A stretch of 64,000 bases of DNA from assembly GCA_946403295.1 (NCBI GenBank), contig CAMIZL010000001.1, positions 124,001-188,000 on the forward strand. Direction: 5' to 3'. Origin of the DNA: an uncultured Clostridia bacterium (lineage in GTDB: Bacteria; Bacillota; Clostridia; Lachnospirales; Lachnospiraceae). Position numbers and translations under genes: made by a program. Position 1 is the first letter of the stretch, and every line of letters starts with the position of its first letter. Of the stretch, positions 51,988 to 60,038 are shown in pieces. Below the pieces are notes generated by a model that saw nothing but the letters and a program-made list of their open reading frames with translations, was not told where the DNA came from and did not search any database.

Positions 51988-52899
51988 ATGGCTAAGAATA
52001 TGAAACTCAAAAAAAAGATGTCGCTTGCCGGAAGAAGAGCAATATTCGGATATTTGTTCATCCTTCCCTTTGTGCTCGGGTTCCTGCTTTTCATGGCTAA
52101 ACCGCTTATCCAGTCGTTTATCATGTCTTTGTCGGATGTAAATGTCGGCGCAAACGGATTTGATCTCACATATGCGGGACTCAAGAACTATGAGAGAGCA
52201 CTTACAATTGACCCGAATTTCAATATCATGCTCGTCGATGAGATATCAAAGATGGTCCTTAATTCGCTTGCCACGATCATCTTCAGCTTCTTCATCGCGC
52301 TTCTTATCAACCAGAAATTTAAGGGCAGAGCGTTTGTAAGAGCTGTATTCTTCCTCCCTGTAATCTTTTCGTCGGGTGTTATAGTCGGTCTTGAATACAA
52401 TAACACATTGCTTGCCGGTATGAAGCAGATGATCGAGGAATCATCGACATCGGGTATTGCCGATACGCTTGAGACGATCCTTTCAAATACAGATATCGCT
52501 GACGGACTTATCGAAACGATCATAACCCTCGTTAATTCGGTTTATGACATAGCGATCGCCTCGGGTATCCAGATAATCATTTTCCTTTCGGCTCTTCAGA
52601 CTATCCCGAGGAGTATGTACGAGGCTGCCGATATCGAAGGATGTACAAAGTGGGAAAGTCTTTGGAAGATCACTTTCCCTATGATAAGTTCCATGTTCCT
52701 TGTTAACTGGATATATACCATCATCGACTTTTTCATGAAGTCTGACAACCAGGTAATTCAGCAGGTTCAGACGGAGGTAACGCGAAATCTCGATTTCGGT
52801 TACGGATCCGCATTGTCGTGGATCTACTTCGGAATTGTTATTGTCTGGATAGGTATATCTTCGCTAATAATCTCGAGGGTGGTGTACTATTATGAGTAA
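51988..52899 (+). CDS. Carbohydrate ABC importer permease (second transporter, MalF type)
   Basis: A 303-residue six-helix permease: IFGYLFILPFVLGFLLFMAK first helix, GLKNYERAL, and the EAA loop MYEAADIEGCTKWESLWKITFP. ATG at 51988 has AGGTG 9 bp upstream; GTG at 51976, overlapping the DUF5696 stop, is possible. The loop between helices 3 and 4 carries an extra helical insert (about residues 135-185) absent from the first transporter's permease. It overlaps the next gene by 8 bp. Confidence 0.9.
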   Translation: MAKNMKLKKKMSLAGRRAIFGYLFILPFVLGFLLFMAKPLIQSFIMSLSDVNVGANGFDLTYAGLKNYERALTIDPNFNIMLVDEISKMVLNSLATIIFSFFIALLINQKFKGRAFVRAVFFLPVIFSSGVIVGLEYNNTLLAGMKQMIEESSTSGIADTLETILSNTDIADGLIETIITLVNSVYDIAIASGIQIIIFLSALQTIPRSMYEAADIEGCTKWESLWKITFPMISSMFLVNWIYTIIDFFMKSDNQVIQQVQTEVTRNLDFGYGSALSWIYFGIVIVWIGISSLIISRVVYYYE

Positions 52900-53899
52900 A
52901 GCAAAAGCAGCAGTTGAGGGACGCAGATCCTTCAGTGAGAGAAACAGACTCAGCGGCGGTTATCTTCTTAAAAAGACCGCAGGCTCGATCGTGCTTAAGA
53001 TTCTTAGATTTGTGCTTATCTTTGGTCTTTGCTTTATGATCCTTGAGCCGATCGTCAATAAATTCTGTGTCAGTATCATGACCGAGAAGGACTTATATGA
53101 TACAACGATCAACATCCTTCCACGTCATCTGACGACAGGAAATTATGCAGTGGTTGCGGAACTTATGAATTTCTGGGAGGCACTGTTTAATTCTTTGTGG
53201 ATATCTATCGCCGTATCGGTGGTTCAGATAGCTGCTTGTACGCTCACAGGCTATGGATTTGCAAGGTTTAAATTCCCGTTAAAGAAATTCTGGTTTGCAT
53301 GTGTGATCCTTATAATCCTCATTCCGCCCCAGACGATTTCTTCACCGCTTTACCTTCATTTCAGATTCTTCGATATATTCGGACTTTTTGAAACGATCAC
53401 GGGAACTCCCGTAAACCTGAGAGGTTCGGTTATTCCTTACTTCCTCATGTCTGCAGGATGTATGGGTCTCAAGGACGGTCTTTATATCTTCCTTGTTCGC
53501 CAGTTCTTCCGTGGGATACCCAAGGAGCTTGAAGAGGCAGCTTATGTTGACGGATGCGGTACACTTCGTACCTTCATCAGGATCATGCTTCCCGATGCGA
53601 AACCCATCCTTACGTCATGTTTCCTTTTCTCGTTTGTATGGCAGTGGACAGACAGTTTCTACTCCGCACTTTTCCTCGGAGGAAAGAAGCTGCTTTCGAC
53701 GGGACTTGCGTCGCTTGCCGATAATTTCAGCAATTATATGCAGGTTACATATCAAAGAGCGGGACAAACGTCCGAAGCTCTTTTGCAGCAGATGAACGCA
53801 ACCGGTGTGCTTTTGGTCGTTACACCGATCATCCTTCTTTATCTGGTCGCTCAAAAGGGCTTCGTAGAATCGCTTTCTTCGACCGGTATCAAGATGTAG
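52892..53899 (+). CDS. Carbohydrate ABC importer permease (second transporter, MalG type)
   Basis: A 335-residue six-helix permease, slightly long because of a basic N-terminal extension. Seen: LRFVLIFGLCFMILEPIVNK first helix, LTGYGFARFKFPLKKFW, and the EAA loop LEEAAYVDGCGTLRTFIRIMLP. GAGGGTGG ribosome site. It forms the second permease pair in this block and is followed by a promoter for the separate lipoprotein binding protein. Confidence 0.92.
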   Translation: MSKAKAAVEGRRSFSERNRLSGGYLLKKTAGSIVLKILRFVLIFGLCFMILEPIVNKFCVSIMTEKDLYDTTINILPRHLTTGNYAVVAELMNFWEALFNSLWISIAVSVVQIAACTLTGYGFARFKFPLKKFWFACVILIILIPPQTISSPLYLHFRFFDIFGLFETITGTPVNLRGSVIPYFLMSAGCMGLKDGLYIFLVRQFFRGIPKELEEAAYVDGCGTLRTFIRIMLPDAKPILTSCFLFSFVWQWTDSFYSALFLGGKKLLSTGLASLADNFSNYMQVTYQRAGQTSEALLQQMNATGVLLVVTPIILLYLVAQKGFVESLSSTGIKM

Positions 53900-53905
53900 G
53901 CTTAC

Positions 53906-53934
53906 TTGACGGTCTATGTCTGCTGTTTTATAAT
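53906..53934 (+). promoter_or_regulatory. Near-consensus sigma-A promoter of the lipoprotein binding-protein gene
   Basis: TTGACG (53906-53911), exactly 17 bp, TATAAT (53929-53934): eleven of twelve consensus bases. It lies 7 bp after the permease stop and gives a leader of about 90 nt, so the binding protein can be made in excess of the permeases. Confidence 0.8.
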
Positions 53935-53942
53935 GTTAGTTG

Positions 53943-53963
53943 GTGTTGATAACTAATCGACAC
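53943..53963 (+). promoter_or_regulatory. Operator-like dyad at the transcription start
   Basis: GTGTTGAT-AACTA-ATCGACAC is a 21-bp dyad with 7 of 8 arm positions symmetric, beginning 8 bp after the -10 box, that is at about +2. Its position and form fit a repressor operator. No LacI or GntR gene is present in the window, so the regulator is unknown. Confidence 0.55.
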
Positions 53964-54029
53964 TGATGTGTCCGTTTCGGCGGATCCAATAAATACGCAC
54001 CCCGCGCGGGTGGGAAAGAGAGAGGTTTT

Positions 54030-55520
54030 ATGAAAAAAACAAGTAAGCTTGTTGCACTTCTCATGATCTTAGTTCTCGTTCTTTCTTGTGCAGCTTGTTC
54101 TTCAAGCAGCGGCGAGCCTAAGACAGACGGAGACACAACAATGACAGGGAAGGATTCTGCAACTCCTTCAAATGATTCGGACAGTACAACACCTTCAAAT
54201 GACAACGATGACGACGTTGTCGATGTTGATGTTGAAGACGAGGATGAGGAAGAAGATGATCTTCCCGATGTTATCCTCGGAGCTGACGGTAAGCCCGTAG
54301 ACCTTGGCGGTATGGAAGTTACCATTGCTGCTTGGTGGGCAAATCCCGAGCCCGATGAATCTACGGCATATGGCGAAGCCACAAAAAATTATCGTGACTG
54401 GATACAGAGCACATATAATTTCACTATCAAAGAAGAATCTATCGGTAGCTGGGATGATTATCCTTCACTCCTTACAAACTTCTGTACAACAGGCGGAGAT
54501 GAGAACTATGTATTCGTTTGCGACGAGAGAAGTTTCAGTGGTTTCAGATCAGGCCTTTACAAGGATCTTGCAGCAATCGATTGCCTTGATTTCTCCGAAG
54601 AGAAGTGGGACAAGGGAGCACTTGATTTCCTCAGACTCGGCGATTCCATTTACGGTATGAGAGCAGAAAGACCCGAACCCCGCGGAGGTATCTTCTTTAA
54701 CAAGAGACTCCTTCAGGAAGCAGGTATCGATCCTGAATCTCTTTATGACATGCAGGCAGCAGGAACCTGGGATTGGGCAGCATTTGAGGATCTTTGCGCT
54801 AAGCTTACTCGTGATACAAACGGCGATGATATCCCCGATATCTACGCTATGTCTTCACTTAATTATGACTTTATGAAACCTTGTCTCGCATCAAATGATG
54901 CTTATATCATTGAGCGTGATGCAGATGGAAAATTTGTAAATGCAACAGGTACAGATAAATTTATCCAGGCTTGGGATTGGGCAAAGGATCTTCGTTCTAA
55001 GTATGAGATGCCTAAGCCCGATGGCTCCAACTGGGATTATCCTTACGCAGCATTCCTTAATGCCGAAGTAGCCCTTCAGGCAGCTGAGGAGTACAGAGTT
55101 ACAGAGAATCAGGCACTTCCCGATGATTTCGGATTTGTTGTATTCCCTAAGGGACCCGCTGTTTCCGATTATGCATGCTATTCATACGATCACCTTCGTG
55201 TAATCCCTGCTATCTATGATGATGACAGAGCATGGAAGATCGCATTTGCATTCAATCTTTATACAAATCCCACACCCGGTTATGAAGATGTTGACGACTG
55301 GAAGACAAATTACTATCCTCTGTTCAGAGATACCCGTTCTGTAGATGAGACTCTTGAGATCCTTACAAGGAATCCCAAGCCTCAGCTCTTCCCGCTTGTT
55401 GATAACGTTAACCGCAGCAATTCTTACTTCTGGAACATTGACAGCAAGACAGGCCAGGAGCAGTATGAAGAGCAGAGAGACGAGATCGATTACTATGTTG
55501 GTGTAGCTAACAGCTATTGA
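54030..55520 (+). CDS. Lipoprotein solute-binding protein of a carbohydrate ABC importer
   Basis: A 496-residue family 1-type extracellular binding protein. Signal peptide with lipobox SCAAC (Cys at about residue 23), then a Ser/Thr/Asn linker and an acidic run (about 60-80) before the mature fold opening MEVTIAAWWANPEPDEST. Aromatic residues typical of sugar clefts occur throughout (WDDYPS, TWDWAAFEDL, SNWDYPYAAF). It ends with AVANSY-like helical tail (EIDYYVGVANSY). AGAGAGAGG ribosome site. It has its own strong promoter and biased codons, fitting high expression. It probably serves the permeases just upstream. Confidence 0.88.
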   Translation: MKKTSKLVALLMILVLVLSCAACSSSSGEPKTDGDTTMTGKDSATPSNDSDSTTPSNDNDDDVVDVDVEDEDEEEDDLPDVILGADGKPVDLGGMEVTIAAWWANPEPDESTAYGEATKNYRDWIQSTYNFTIKEESIGSWDDYPSLLTNFCTTGGDENYVFVCDERSFSGFRSGLYKDLAAIDCLDFSEEKWDKGALDFLRLGDSIYGMRAERPEPRGGIFFNKRLLQEAGIDPESLYDMQAAGTWDWAAFEDLCAKLTRDTNGDDIPDIYAMSSLNYDFMKPCLASNDAYIIERDADGKFVNATGTDKFIQAWDWAKDLRSKYEMPKPDGSNWDYPYAAFLNAEVALQAAEEYRVTENQALPDDFGFVVFPKGPAVSDYACYSYDHLRVIPAIYDDDRAWKIAFAFNLYTNPTPGYEDVDDWKTNYYPLFRDTRSVDETLEILTRNPKPQLFPLVDNVNRSNSYFWNIDSKTGQEQYEEQRDEIDYYVGVANSY

Positions 55521-55559
55521 TCTTTTCGCATCGATCATTTATTAAACTATGAATGATAC

Positions 55560-55594
55560 GGGGCCGCCCATATAATGGGGCGGCCCTTTTTTTT
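55560..55594 (+). terminator. Strong rho-independent terminator
   Basis: GGGCCGCCC (55561-55569), 8-nt loop, GGGCGGCCC (55578-55586), then eight T residues, 40 bp after the binding-protein stop. Confidence 0.93.
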
Positions 55595-55665
55595 AATATC
55601 GTGAAAAAATCAACCAATGGTTTAACAAAATACAGAAAAATGTAGATCTCATTGGATTTCTACTA

Positions 55666-55693
55666 TTGACTTTTATGAGCGTAGTGTTATCAT
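55666..55693 (+). promoter_or_regulatory. Sigma-A-type promoter of ilvE
   Basis: TTGACT (55666-55671), 16-bp spacer, TATCAT (55688-55693), 42 bp before the ATG. The leader is too short for a T-box or leader peptide. Confidence 0.6.
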
Positions 55694-55734
55694 TACAAGA
55701 TATTAAGAATAAAAGCAAGAAGGGAAGGATCTTT

Positions 55735-56760
55735 ATGCAGAAGAAAGACATTGATTGGGGTAGCTTAGGATTTGGCTACATTCAGACAGACAAGAGATAC
55801 GTTTCTGATTTTAAGGACGGCAAATGGGATGAGGGTCGTCTTACAGAGGATGCAAATGTCGTTCTTAATGAATGTGCAGGCGTTTTCCAGTATGCCCAGA
55901 CAGTATTTGAAGGTCTTAAGGCTTATACAACAAAGGATGGCAGGATCGTTACTTTCCGTCCCGACCTCAACGCAGAGCGCCTCGAGCAGTCTGCAAAGAG
56001 ACTTGAGATCCCTGCATTCCCCAGAGACAGATTTATTGACGCGGTAAAGCAGGTTGTAGCTGCAAATGCGGCTTACGTTCCTCCTTTCGGATCGGGCGCA
56101 ACACTTTACCTTCGTCCTTACATGATGGGTACAAACCCCGTAATCGGTGTAAAACCCGCTACAGAGTATCAATTCAGATTATTCGCAACTCCCGTTGGCC
56201 CTTACTTCAAGGGTGGTGTTAAGCCCCTTACTCTTAAGGTAAGCGATTATGATCGTGCCGCACCGTGCGGAACAGGTAACATCAAGGCCGGCCTTAACTA
56301 CGCAATGAGCCTTCATGCTATCGTAACGGCTCATAACGAGGGCTTTGACGAGAATATGTACCTTGATGCCAAGACAAGGACAAACGTTGAAGAGACAGGC
56401 GGAGCCAATTTCCTCTTTGTTACAAAAGACAACAAAGTTGTTACACCTAAGAGTGACAGTATTCTTCCTTCGATCACAAGACGTTCACTTGTTCAGGTTG
56501 CCAAGGAGTATCTCGGACTTGAAGCAGAAGAGAGAGTTATTTCTCTTGAAGAAGTTAAGGATATGGCAGAGTGCGGTCTTTGCGGTACGGCAGCTGTTAT
56601 CTCACCTGTCGGCAAGATCGTTGATCACGGTAAGGAGATCTGCTTCCCCAGCGGTATGACAGACATGGGACCTATTACAAAGAAGCTCTATGAGACACTT
56701 ACCGGCATCCAGATGGGTACCATTAAGGCTCCCGAGGGATGGATCTACGAGATCATGTGA
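55735..56760 (+). CDS. ilvE: Branched-chain amino acid aminotransferase
   Basis: A 341-residue fold-type IV PLP enzyme for the last step of Leu, Ile and Val synthesis. Seen: WDEGRLTEDANVVLNECAGV, QTVFEGLKAYTTKDG, RPYMMGTNPVIGV, the PLP lysine in GTGNIKAGLNYA, and NVEETGGANFLFV. The length and these motifs place it in the branch that includes eukaryotic BCATs. ATG 55735 follows GAAGGAAG; upstream open frame overlaps the promoter and is not translated. Monocistronic, codons strongly biased. Confidence 0.94.
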   Translation: MQKKDIDWGSLGFGYIQTDKRYVSDFKDGKWDEGRLTEDANVVLNECAGVFQYAQTVFEGLKAYTTKDGRIVTFRPDLNAERLEQSAKRLEIPAFPRDRFIDAVKQVVAANAAYVPPFGSGATLYLRPYMMGTNPVIGVKPATEYQFRLFATPVGPYFKGGVKPLTLKVSDYDRAAPCGTGNIKAGLNYAMSLHAIVTAHNEGFDENMYLDAKTRTNVEETGGANFLFVTKDNKVVTPKSDSILPSITRRSLVQVAKEYLGLEAEERVISLEEVKDMAECGLCGTAAVISPVGKIVDHGKEICFPSGMTDMGPITKKLYETLTGIQMGTIKAPEGWIYEIM

Positions 56761-56794
56761 TCCCATTTTCGTTTTGTATAATACATAACCGTTA

Positions 56795-56845
56795 AAGAAT
56801 CCCGATTCGTTCGAATCGGGATTCTTATTGCTTATTGATTTTTTA
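56795..56845 (+). terminator. Rho-independent terminator after ilvE
   Basis: AAGAATCCCGATTCG (56795-56809) pairs with CGAATCGGGATTCTT (56812-56826), perfect, followed by ATTGCTTATTGATTTTTTA. The symmetric stem may also serve the convergent small membrane-protein gene. Confidence 0.85.
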
Positions 56846-56888
56846 ATAATCATCTTTATTGACCGAACTGCTTTTATTTGACAATCGG

Positions 56889-57230
56889 TTATTCCGCATC
56901 GGCATCGTCTTCGGAAAGATCAAAGGTCTCTTCGATATAATTGCTTTCTGCTTCTTCGTCCGATACTTCCTCGTTTTCATAGTTTACGTAATCGCCGAGA
57001 TAGATTCCGTCGTAGCCGACTACGGAAGCGAGAGCGGGATCGTCAAAATAGCTTGCTTCAACGTTGACATCATATACGGGCTTTGTTCCGTTGTAGATAA
57101 TGAAACCGAATCCGATAACTACGAGGACCGCGATCACAATATAAAGCGTACGAAGTAATTTCTTTCTTTTTAAGGCCTGTTTACGGCCTGCTTTTTCTTT
57201 TTTGTATTCATCGACTTTTTTCTGGCTCAT
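56889..57230 (-). CDS. Small single-pass membrane protein of unknown function
   Basis: A 113-residue protein: very basic N-terminus (KKEKAGRKQALKRKKL), one helix (TLYIVIAVLVVIGFGFIIY, about residues 32-50), and an acidic C-terminal half rich in Glu, Asp and Tyr. By the positive-inside rule the N-terminus is cytosolic and the acidic tail is outside. Start 57230 has AAGGGG 7 bp upstream; 57251 is possible. It has its own consensus-like promoter. No family recognised. Confidence 0.75.
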   Translation of the reverse strand: MSQKKVDEYKKEKAGRKQALKRKKLLRTLYIVIAVLVVIGFGFIIYNGTKPVYDVNVEASYFDDPALASVVGYDGIYLGDYVNYENEEVSDEEAESNYIEETFDLSEDDADAE

Positions 57231-57266
57231 GTTTTTTCCCCTTGTTTTCATTTTTAAGTCTGATAT

Positions 57267-57295
57267 ATTATAAACCAGCACCGAAAAAGTTTCAA
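57267..57295 (-). promoter_or_regulatory. Sigma-A-type promoter of the small membrane protein
   Basis: On the minus strand TTGAAA (57290-57295), 17 bp, TATAAT (57267-57272), 37 bp before the start at 57230. A plus-strand TATAAT at 57309-57314 may serve the divergent GH5 gene but lacks a -35. Confidence 0.65.
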
Positions 57296-57377
57296 TAACA
57301 CCTAAGTGTATAATTGAACCAAATTTGTGATAATTTTCTGAACAATTTTGAGATCCTCGATACGAAAGGAATATATC

Positions 57378-58763
57378 ATGAAGAGAACATTTGGATTTTA
57401 CAGGCAGTTATCGGTTTTACTTATTCTTTTATTGATCGTTATGTCCTTTGCGGCTTGCTCTTCGGAAACAAGCGGGGTTGAGAACGTTCCGGTTAATACG
57501 GGTATTGATGATCCGTCTGTAACAACATTTCCTGACGAAGTCACAGACGATCCGTCTGTAACAACATTTCCTGACGTAGTCGCAGATGAGCCTGACGCAG
57601 ATCCCGATAATGCTGCGGATAAGAGTTATCAGCAAAAAAATGCTGATTCAAATACTGTCCCTGTAGTTGTTCACGAGGATGATGATGTATCCGGTCTTAC
57701 GGGGGCGCTTGCATTTGTGCGAAAGCTCAGGCTCGGCTGGAACCTCGGAAATACGATGGATGCGACGGGCAGTGCAAAAGGTGGTGCAAATCTCAATCTG
57801 GAAACAGCCTGGTGCGGAGCAAAGACAACTCCCGAGATGATAGATGCGCTCAAGGAAGCGGGTTTTAAGTCTGTAAGGATCCCTGTGTCGTGGCATAACC
57901 ATGTCGATGAAGAATTTAACATTCATCCCGAATGGATGGCGAGAGTGAAAGAGATTGTTGACTATGTGATCGAAAGGGATATGTATTGTACCATAAACAT
58001 CCATCATGACAACATGAAGGAATATATGTACCCGACAAGCGAATATCTTGAACAGTCAAAACGCTATATCGCAAGGATATGGGAACAGGTAGGAGAGACT
58101 TTTAAAGATTATGACGATCATCTTATCTTTGAATCTCTTAATGAACCCAGAATGGTCGGTACGGCCAATGAATGGTATCTTTCTAACAACGACATGTGCA
58201 GAGATGCCGTCAACTGCATCAATATCCTTAACCAGCTCTTCGTTGATACCATACGTGCGCAAGGCGGAAAAAATTCGGAGAGATACCTTCTTGTACCCGG
58301 TTATGCCGGTCAATGGGGCGCCGCAACATCGGATGATTTTGTTATACCGACAGATACGGCCGACAATAAGATCCTCATCGAAGTACACGCATATTCACCC
58401 GAAAACTTTGCGCTCACCGCCCCGACAGAGTCTTCCAGTGTCGACGTTTTTGACGAAACAAGCGGAAAAAGTGTGGGCGGTATCAATTCAATGGTCGTAA
58501 GATTAAAGGAAAAGTTCATTGATAAAGGGATCGGTGTGGTTATCGATGAATTCGGTTCGAGAGACAAAAGCGGCAACACCGAAGACAGAGCAAAACATGC
58601 TGCGTTTTATGTGAGGAAAGCACGTGAAGCCGGTATTACATGTTTCTTGTGGGATAATCATGTGTTCTTTGGGTCGGGAGAGCGTTTCGGACTTCTTGAC
58701 AGAAAGACATGCAAGATCAGATATCCCGAGATAATGCAGGCACTTTACGACAATTGCCAATAA
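57378..58763 (+). CDS. GH5 glycoside hydrolase lipoprotein (endoglucanase type)
   Basis: A 461-residue surface lipoprotein. Signal peptide with lipobox FAAC, a Thr/Asp/Pro linker (about 30-100) containing a duplicated 13-residue unit, then a GH5 (beta/alpha)8 domain: LRLGWNLGNTMDA, GFKSVRIPVSWHNH, INIHHDN, acid/base Glu256 in SLNEPR, and nucleophile Glu391 in VIDEFGS. The family cleaves beta-1,4-glucan, mannan or xyloglucan; the sequence fits the endoglucanase-like subfamilies but the substrate is not certain. GAAAGGA ribosome site. Probably makes the oligosaccharides imported by the upstream transporters. Confidence 0.9.
   Translation: MKRTFGFYRQLSVLLILLLIVMSFAACSSETSGVENVPVNTGIDDPSVTTFPDEVTDDPSVTTFPDVVADEPDADPDNAADKSYQQKNADSNTVPVVVHEDDDVSGLTGALAFVRKLRLGWNLGNTMDATGSAKGGANLNLETAWCGAKTTPEMIDALKEAGFKSVRIPVSWHNHVDEEFNIHPEWMARVKEIVDYVIERDMYCTINIHHDNMKEYMYPTSEYLEQSKRYIARIWEQVGETFKDYDDHLIFESLNEPRMVGTANEWYLSNNDMCRDAVNCINILNQLFVDTIRAQGGKNSERYLLVPGYAGQWGAATSDDFVIPTDTADNKILIEVHAYSPENFALTAPTESSSVDVFDETSGKSVGGINSMVVRLKEKFIDKGIGVVIDEFGSRDKSGNTEDRAKHAAFYVRKAREAGITCFLWDNHVFFGSGERFGLLDRKTCKIRYPEIMQALYDNCQ
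57510..57587 (+). repeat. Two tandem 39-bp coding repeats in the GH5 linker
   Basis: Units 57510-57548 and 57549-57587 differ at only a few bases and encode DPSVTTFPDxVxD twice. The in-frame duplication lengthens the lipoprotein linker. Near-identity at the DNA level indicates a recent event. Confidence 0.88.
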
Positions 58764-58789
58764 AAAACCGGTATTTCTACCGGTTTTTG
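58764..58789. terminator. Bidirectional terminator between GH5 and AraC genes
   Basis: AAAACCGGTA (58764-58773), loop TTTC, TACCGGTTTT (58778-58787). A-run on one side and T-run on the other suit both convergent genes. Confidence 0.8.
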
Positions 58790-58790
58790 G

Positions 58791-58890
58791 GATCGTTCGC
58801 TTTCGTTATTGTCGGACAGACCCCTGGATCGTTCGCTTTCATTATTGTCGGACAGACCCGGGGTCAATCGTTATCGTGATTGTCGGACAG
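58791..58890. repeat. Three tandem copies of a 36-bp unit reaching into the AraC gene end
   Basis: GATCGTTCGCTTTC-type units begin at 58791 and 58827 (period 36, one mismatch over 33 bp). A third, more diverged copy starts at 58863, and the shared core TTGTCGGACAG recurs at 58809, 58845 and 58880. The third copy encodes the last residues of the AraC protein and contains its stop, so the outer two look like tandem duplications of the gene's 3' end. Confidence 0.82.
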
Positions 58891-59766
58891 ATCGAGATCA
58901 TAACTTCTTATCAGCCCCTTGTATTCGGTGGGGCTGATCTTTTTTATGGCCCTGAAAGCCCGGTTAAAAGTCGAAAGACTCTTATATCCGCATGATGTCG
59001 CAACTTCGGTTGTCGATACGTTGGGATAGATAAGCAGTTTTTCCGCGTGACTGATACGTTTTTGATTAAGATAATCGGAGAACGACTGCCCGTTAAACTG
59101 CTCGAACCTCTTTGAAAACTCCGAAGGGGTAAAACCGATCATATCGGCGAGTTTCTTGCTTGTAAGGTCGTTTGAGAAGTTCCAGCTTATGTAATTACTG
59201 AGAGCAAGGAACTTGTTGGCATATTCGTGCTGTTTCTCGATCGGAAGATCGGGAAAGAATGATTTAAGTTCAAGATTGGCGCGACCGATCGTTACGAAGA
59301 ATTTTATTATGAGTGAAAAAAGTATGGGGTCTTCGTAAGCGGTTTCCTGGAAAAACTCGTACTCTATGTCTTTAAGGCAGGCGGTAAGGATCTCTGCGGT
59401 TTTGGGATCTTCATTTGCCTTGATGTGTCTGAAGTGGTGGATCGACTCGAGGATTGAATTCATACCCTGAAGGCTCGAAAATAACGAATAATCGAAGAGT
59501 GTGATAAGTCGTTCGCCCTCATCGGGAGCATAAAGAGTATGAAGCTCTCCGGGAGCGATGATAAATACATCACCGGGATAGACCCTGTGACGTACTCCGT
59601 CGCAAAGAACATCATAATGATTAACGTAGGGCATGATGATCTCAACGGAAGTATGCCAATGGGTGGCATAGTCTTCGTTTTGAACGTTATGATACACACG
59701 GATCCACTTCATGCGGGGAAGTGCAAGTGTATTGTTGTCATCTTGTACGACATACGGATTGTTCAT
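58864..59766 (-). CDS. AraC-family transcriptional regulator with cupin sensor
   Basis: A 300-residue regulator: N-terminal cupin-type ligand domain (HWHTSVEIIMPYVN, VYPGDVFIIAPGELHTL) and C-terminal double helix-turn-helix (LTSKKLADMIGFTPSEFSKRF; VSTTEVATSCGYKSLSTFNR, AFRAIKKISPTEYK). Of two adjacent ATGs, 59766 gives better spacing from AGGAGG than 59769. It is divergent from the esterase/GH3 operon and convergent with GH5, so it is the likely sugar-responsive activator of both (inference). Its promoter overlaps a perfect dyad at the start site, which suggests autoregulation or a second regulator. Confidence 0.9.
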   Translation of the reverse strand: MNNPYVVQDDNNTLALPRMKWIRVYHNVQNEDYATHWHTSVEIIMPYVNHYDVLCDGVRHRVYPGDVFIIAPGELHTLYAPDEGERLITLFDYSLFSSLQGMNSILESIHHFRHIKANEDPKTAEILTACLKDIEYEFFQETAYEDPILFSLIIKFFVTIGRANLELKSFFPDLPIEKQHEYANKFLALSNYISWNFSNDLTSKKLADMIGFTPSEFSKRFEQFNGQSFSDYLNQKRISHAEKLLIYPNVSTTEVATSCGYKSLSTFNRAFRAIKKISPTEYKGLIRSYDLDLSDNHDND

Positions 59767-59791
59767 CATGTCCTCCTGTGCGGTATTAAAC

Positions 59792-59806
59792 TTGTGATGT
59801 TCACAA
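59792..59806 (-). promoter_or_regulatory. Perfect dyad at the AraC gene start site
   Basis: TTGTGA-TGT-TCACAA is a perfect 6-3-6 palindrome placed at about +1 to +15 of the AraC transcript. It resembles a repressor operator. The half-site is CRP/FNR-like but the spacing is too short for those proteins. Confidence 0.5.
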
Positions 59807-59812
59807 TATATG

Positions 59813-59841
59813 ATTTTAGCACATGCTAATTATTCACACAA
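59813..59841 (-). promoter_or_regulatory. Sigma-A-type promoter of the AraC gene
   Basis: On the minus strand TTGTGT (59836-59841), 17 bp, TAAAAT (59813-59818) with a TGC extension before the -10. Confidence 0.65.
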
Positions 59842-59973
59842 TCCATAGAATGTTTTTGGTGTATAAATTTGACAAGTGGAGATTAAACGGTAAAACCACC
59901 GTAAACATGCATAAAAGAAAGCATTAATCAATAACATGATAATAAAAAGTGACTAGTACATATTGATCAAAAA

Positions 59974-59982
59974 TTGCTATAA
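59974..59982 (+). promoter_or_regulatory. Extended -10 promoter of the esterase/GH3 operon
   Basis: TGCTATAAT (TGn-extended -10) lies 57 bp before the esterase start. A poor -35 fits an activator-dependent promoter. A short inverted repeat ACGGT-N6-ACCGT (59887-59902) lies about 75 bp upstream and is a candidate activator site. Confidence 0.55.
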
Positions 59983-60038
59983 TCGATCCAATGGGAGAAA
60001 ATATATATTTTTTTTGGAAATGTATTTAGGAGGAACGT

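Noticed and set aside
55595..55734. T-box or leader-peptide attenuator before ilvE
   Set aside because: The promoter lies only 42 bp before the start codon, too short for either.
59792..59806. CRP or FNR binding site
   Set aside because: Half-sites are similar, but the 3-bp spacing does not suit those regulators; kept only as a generic dyad.
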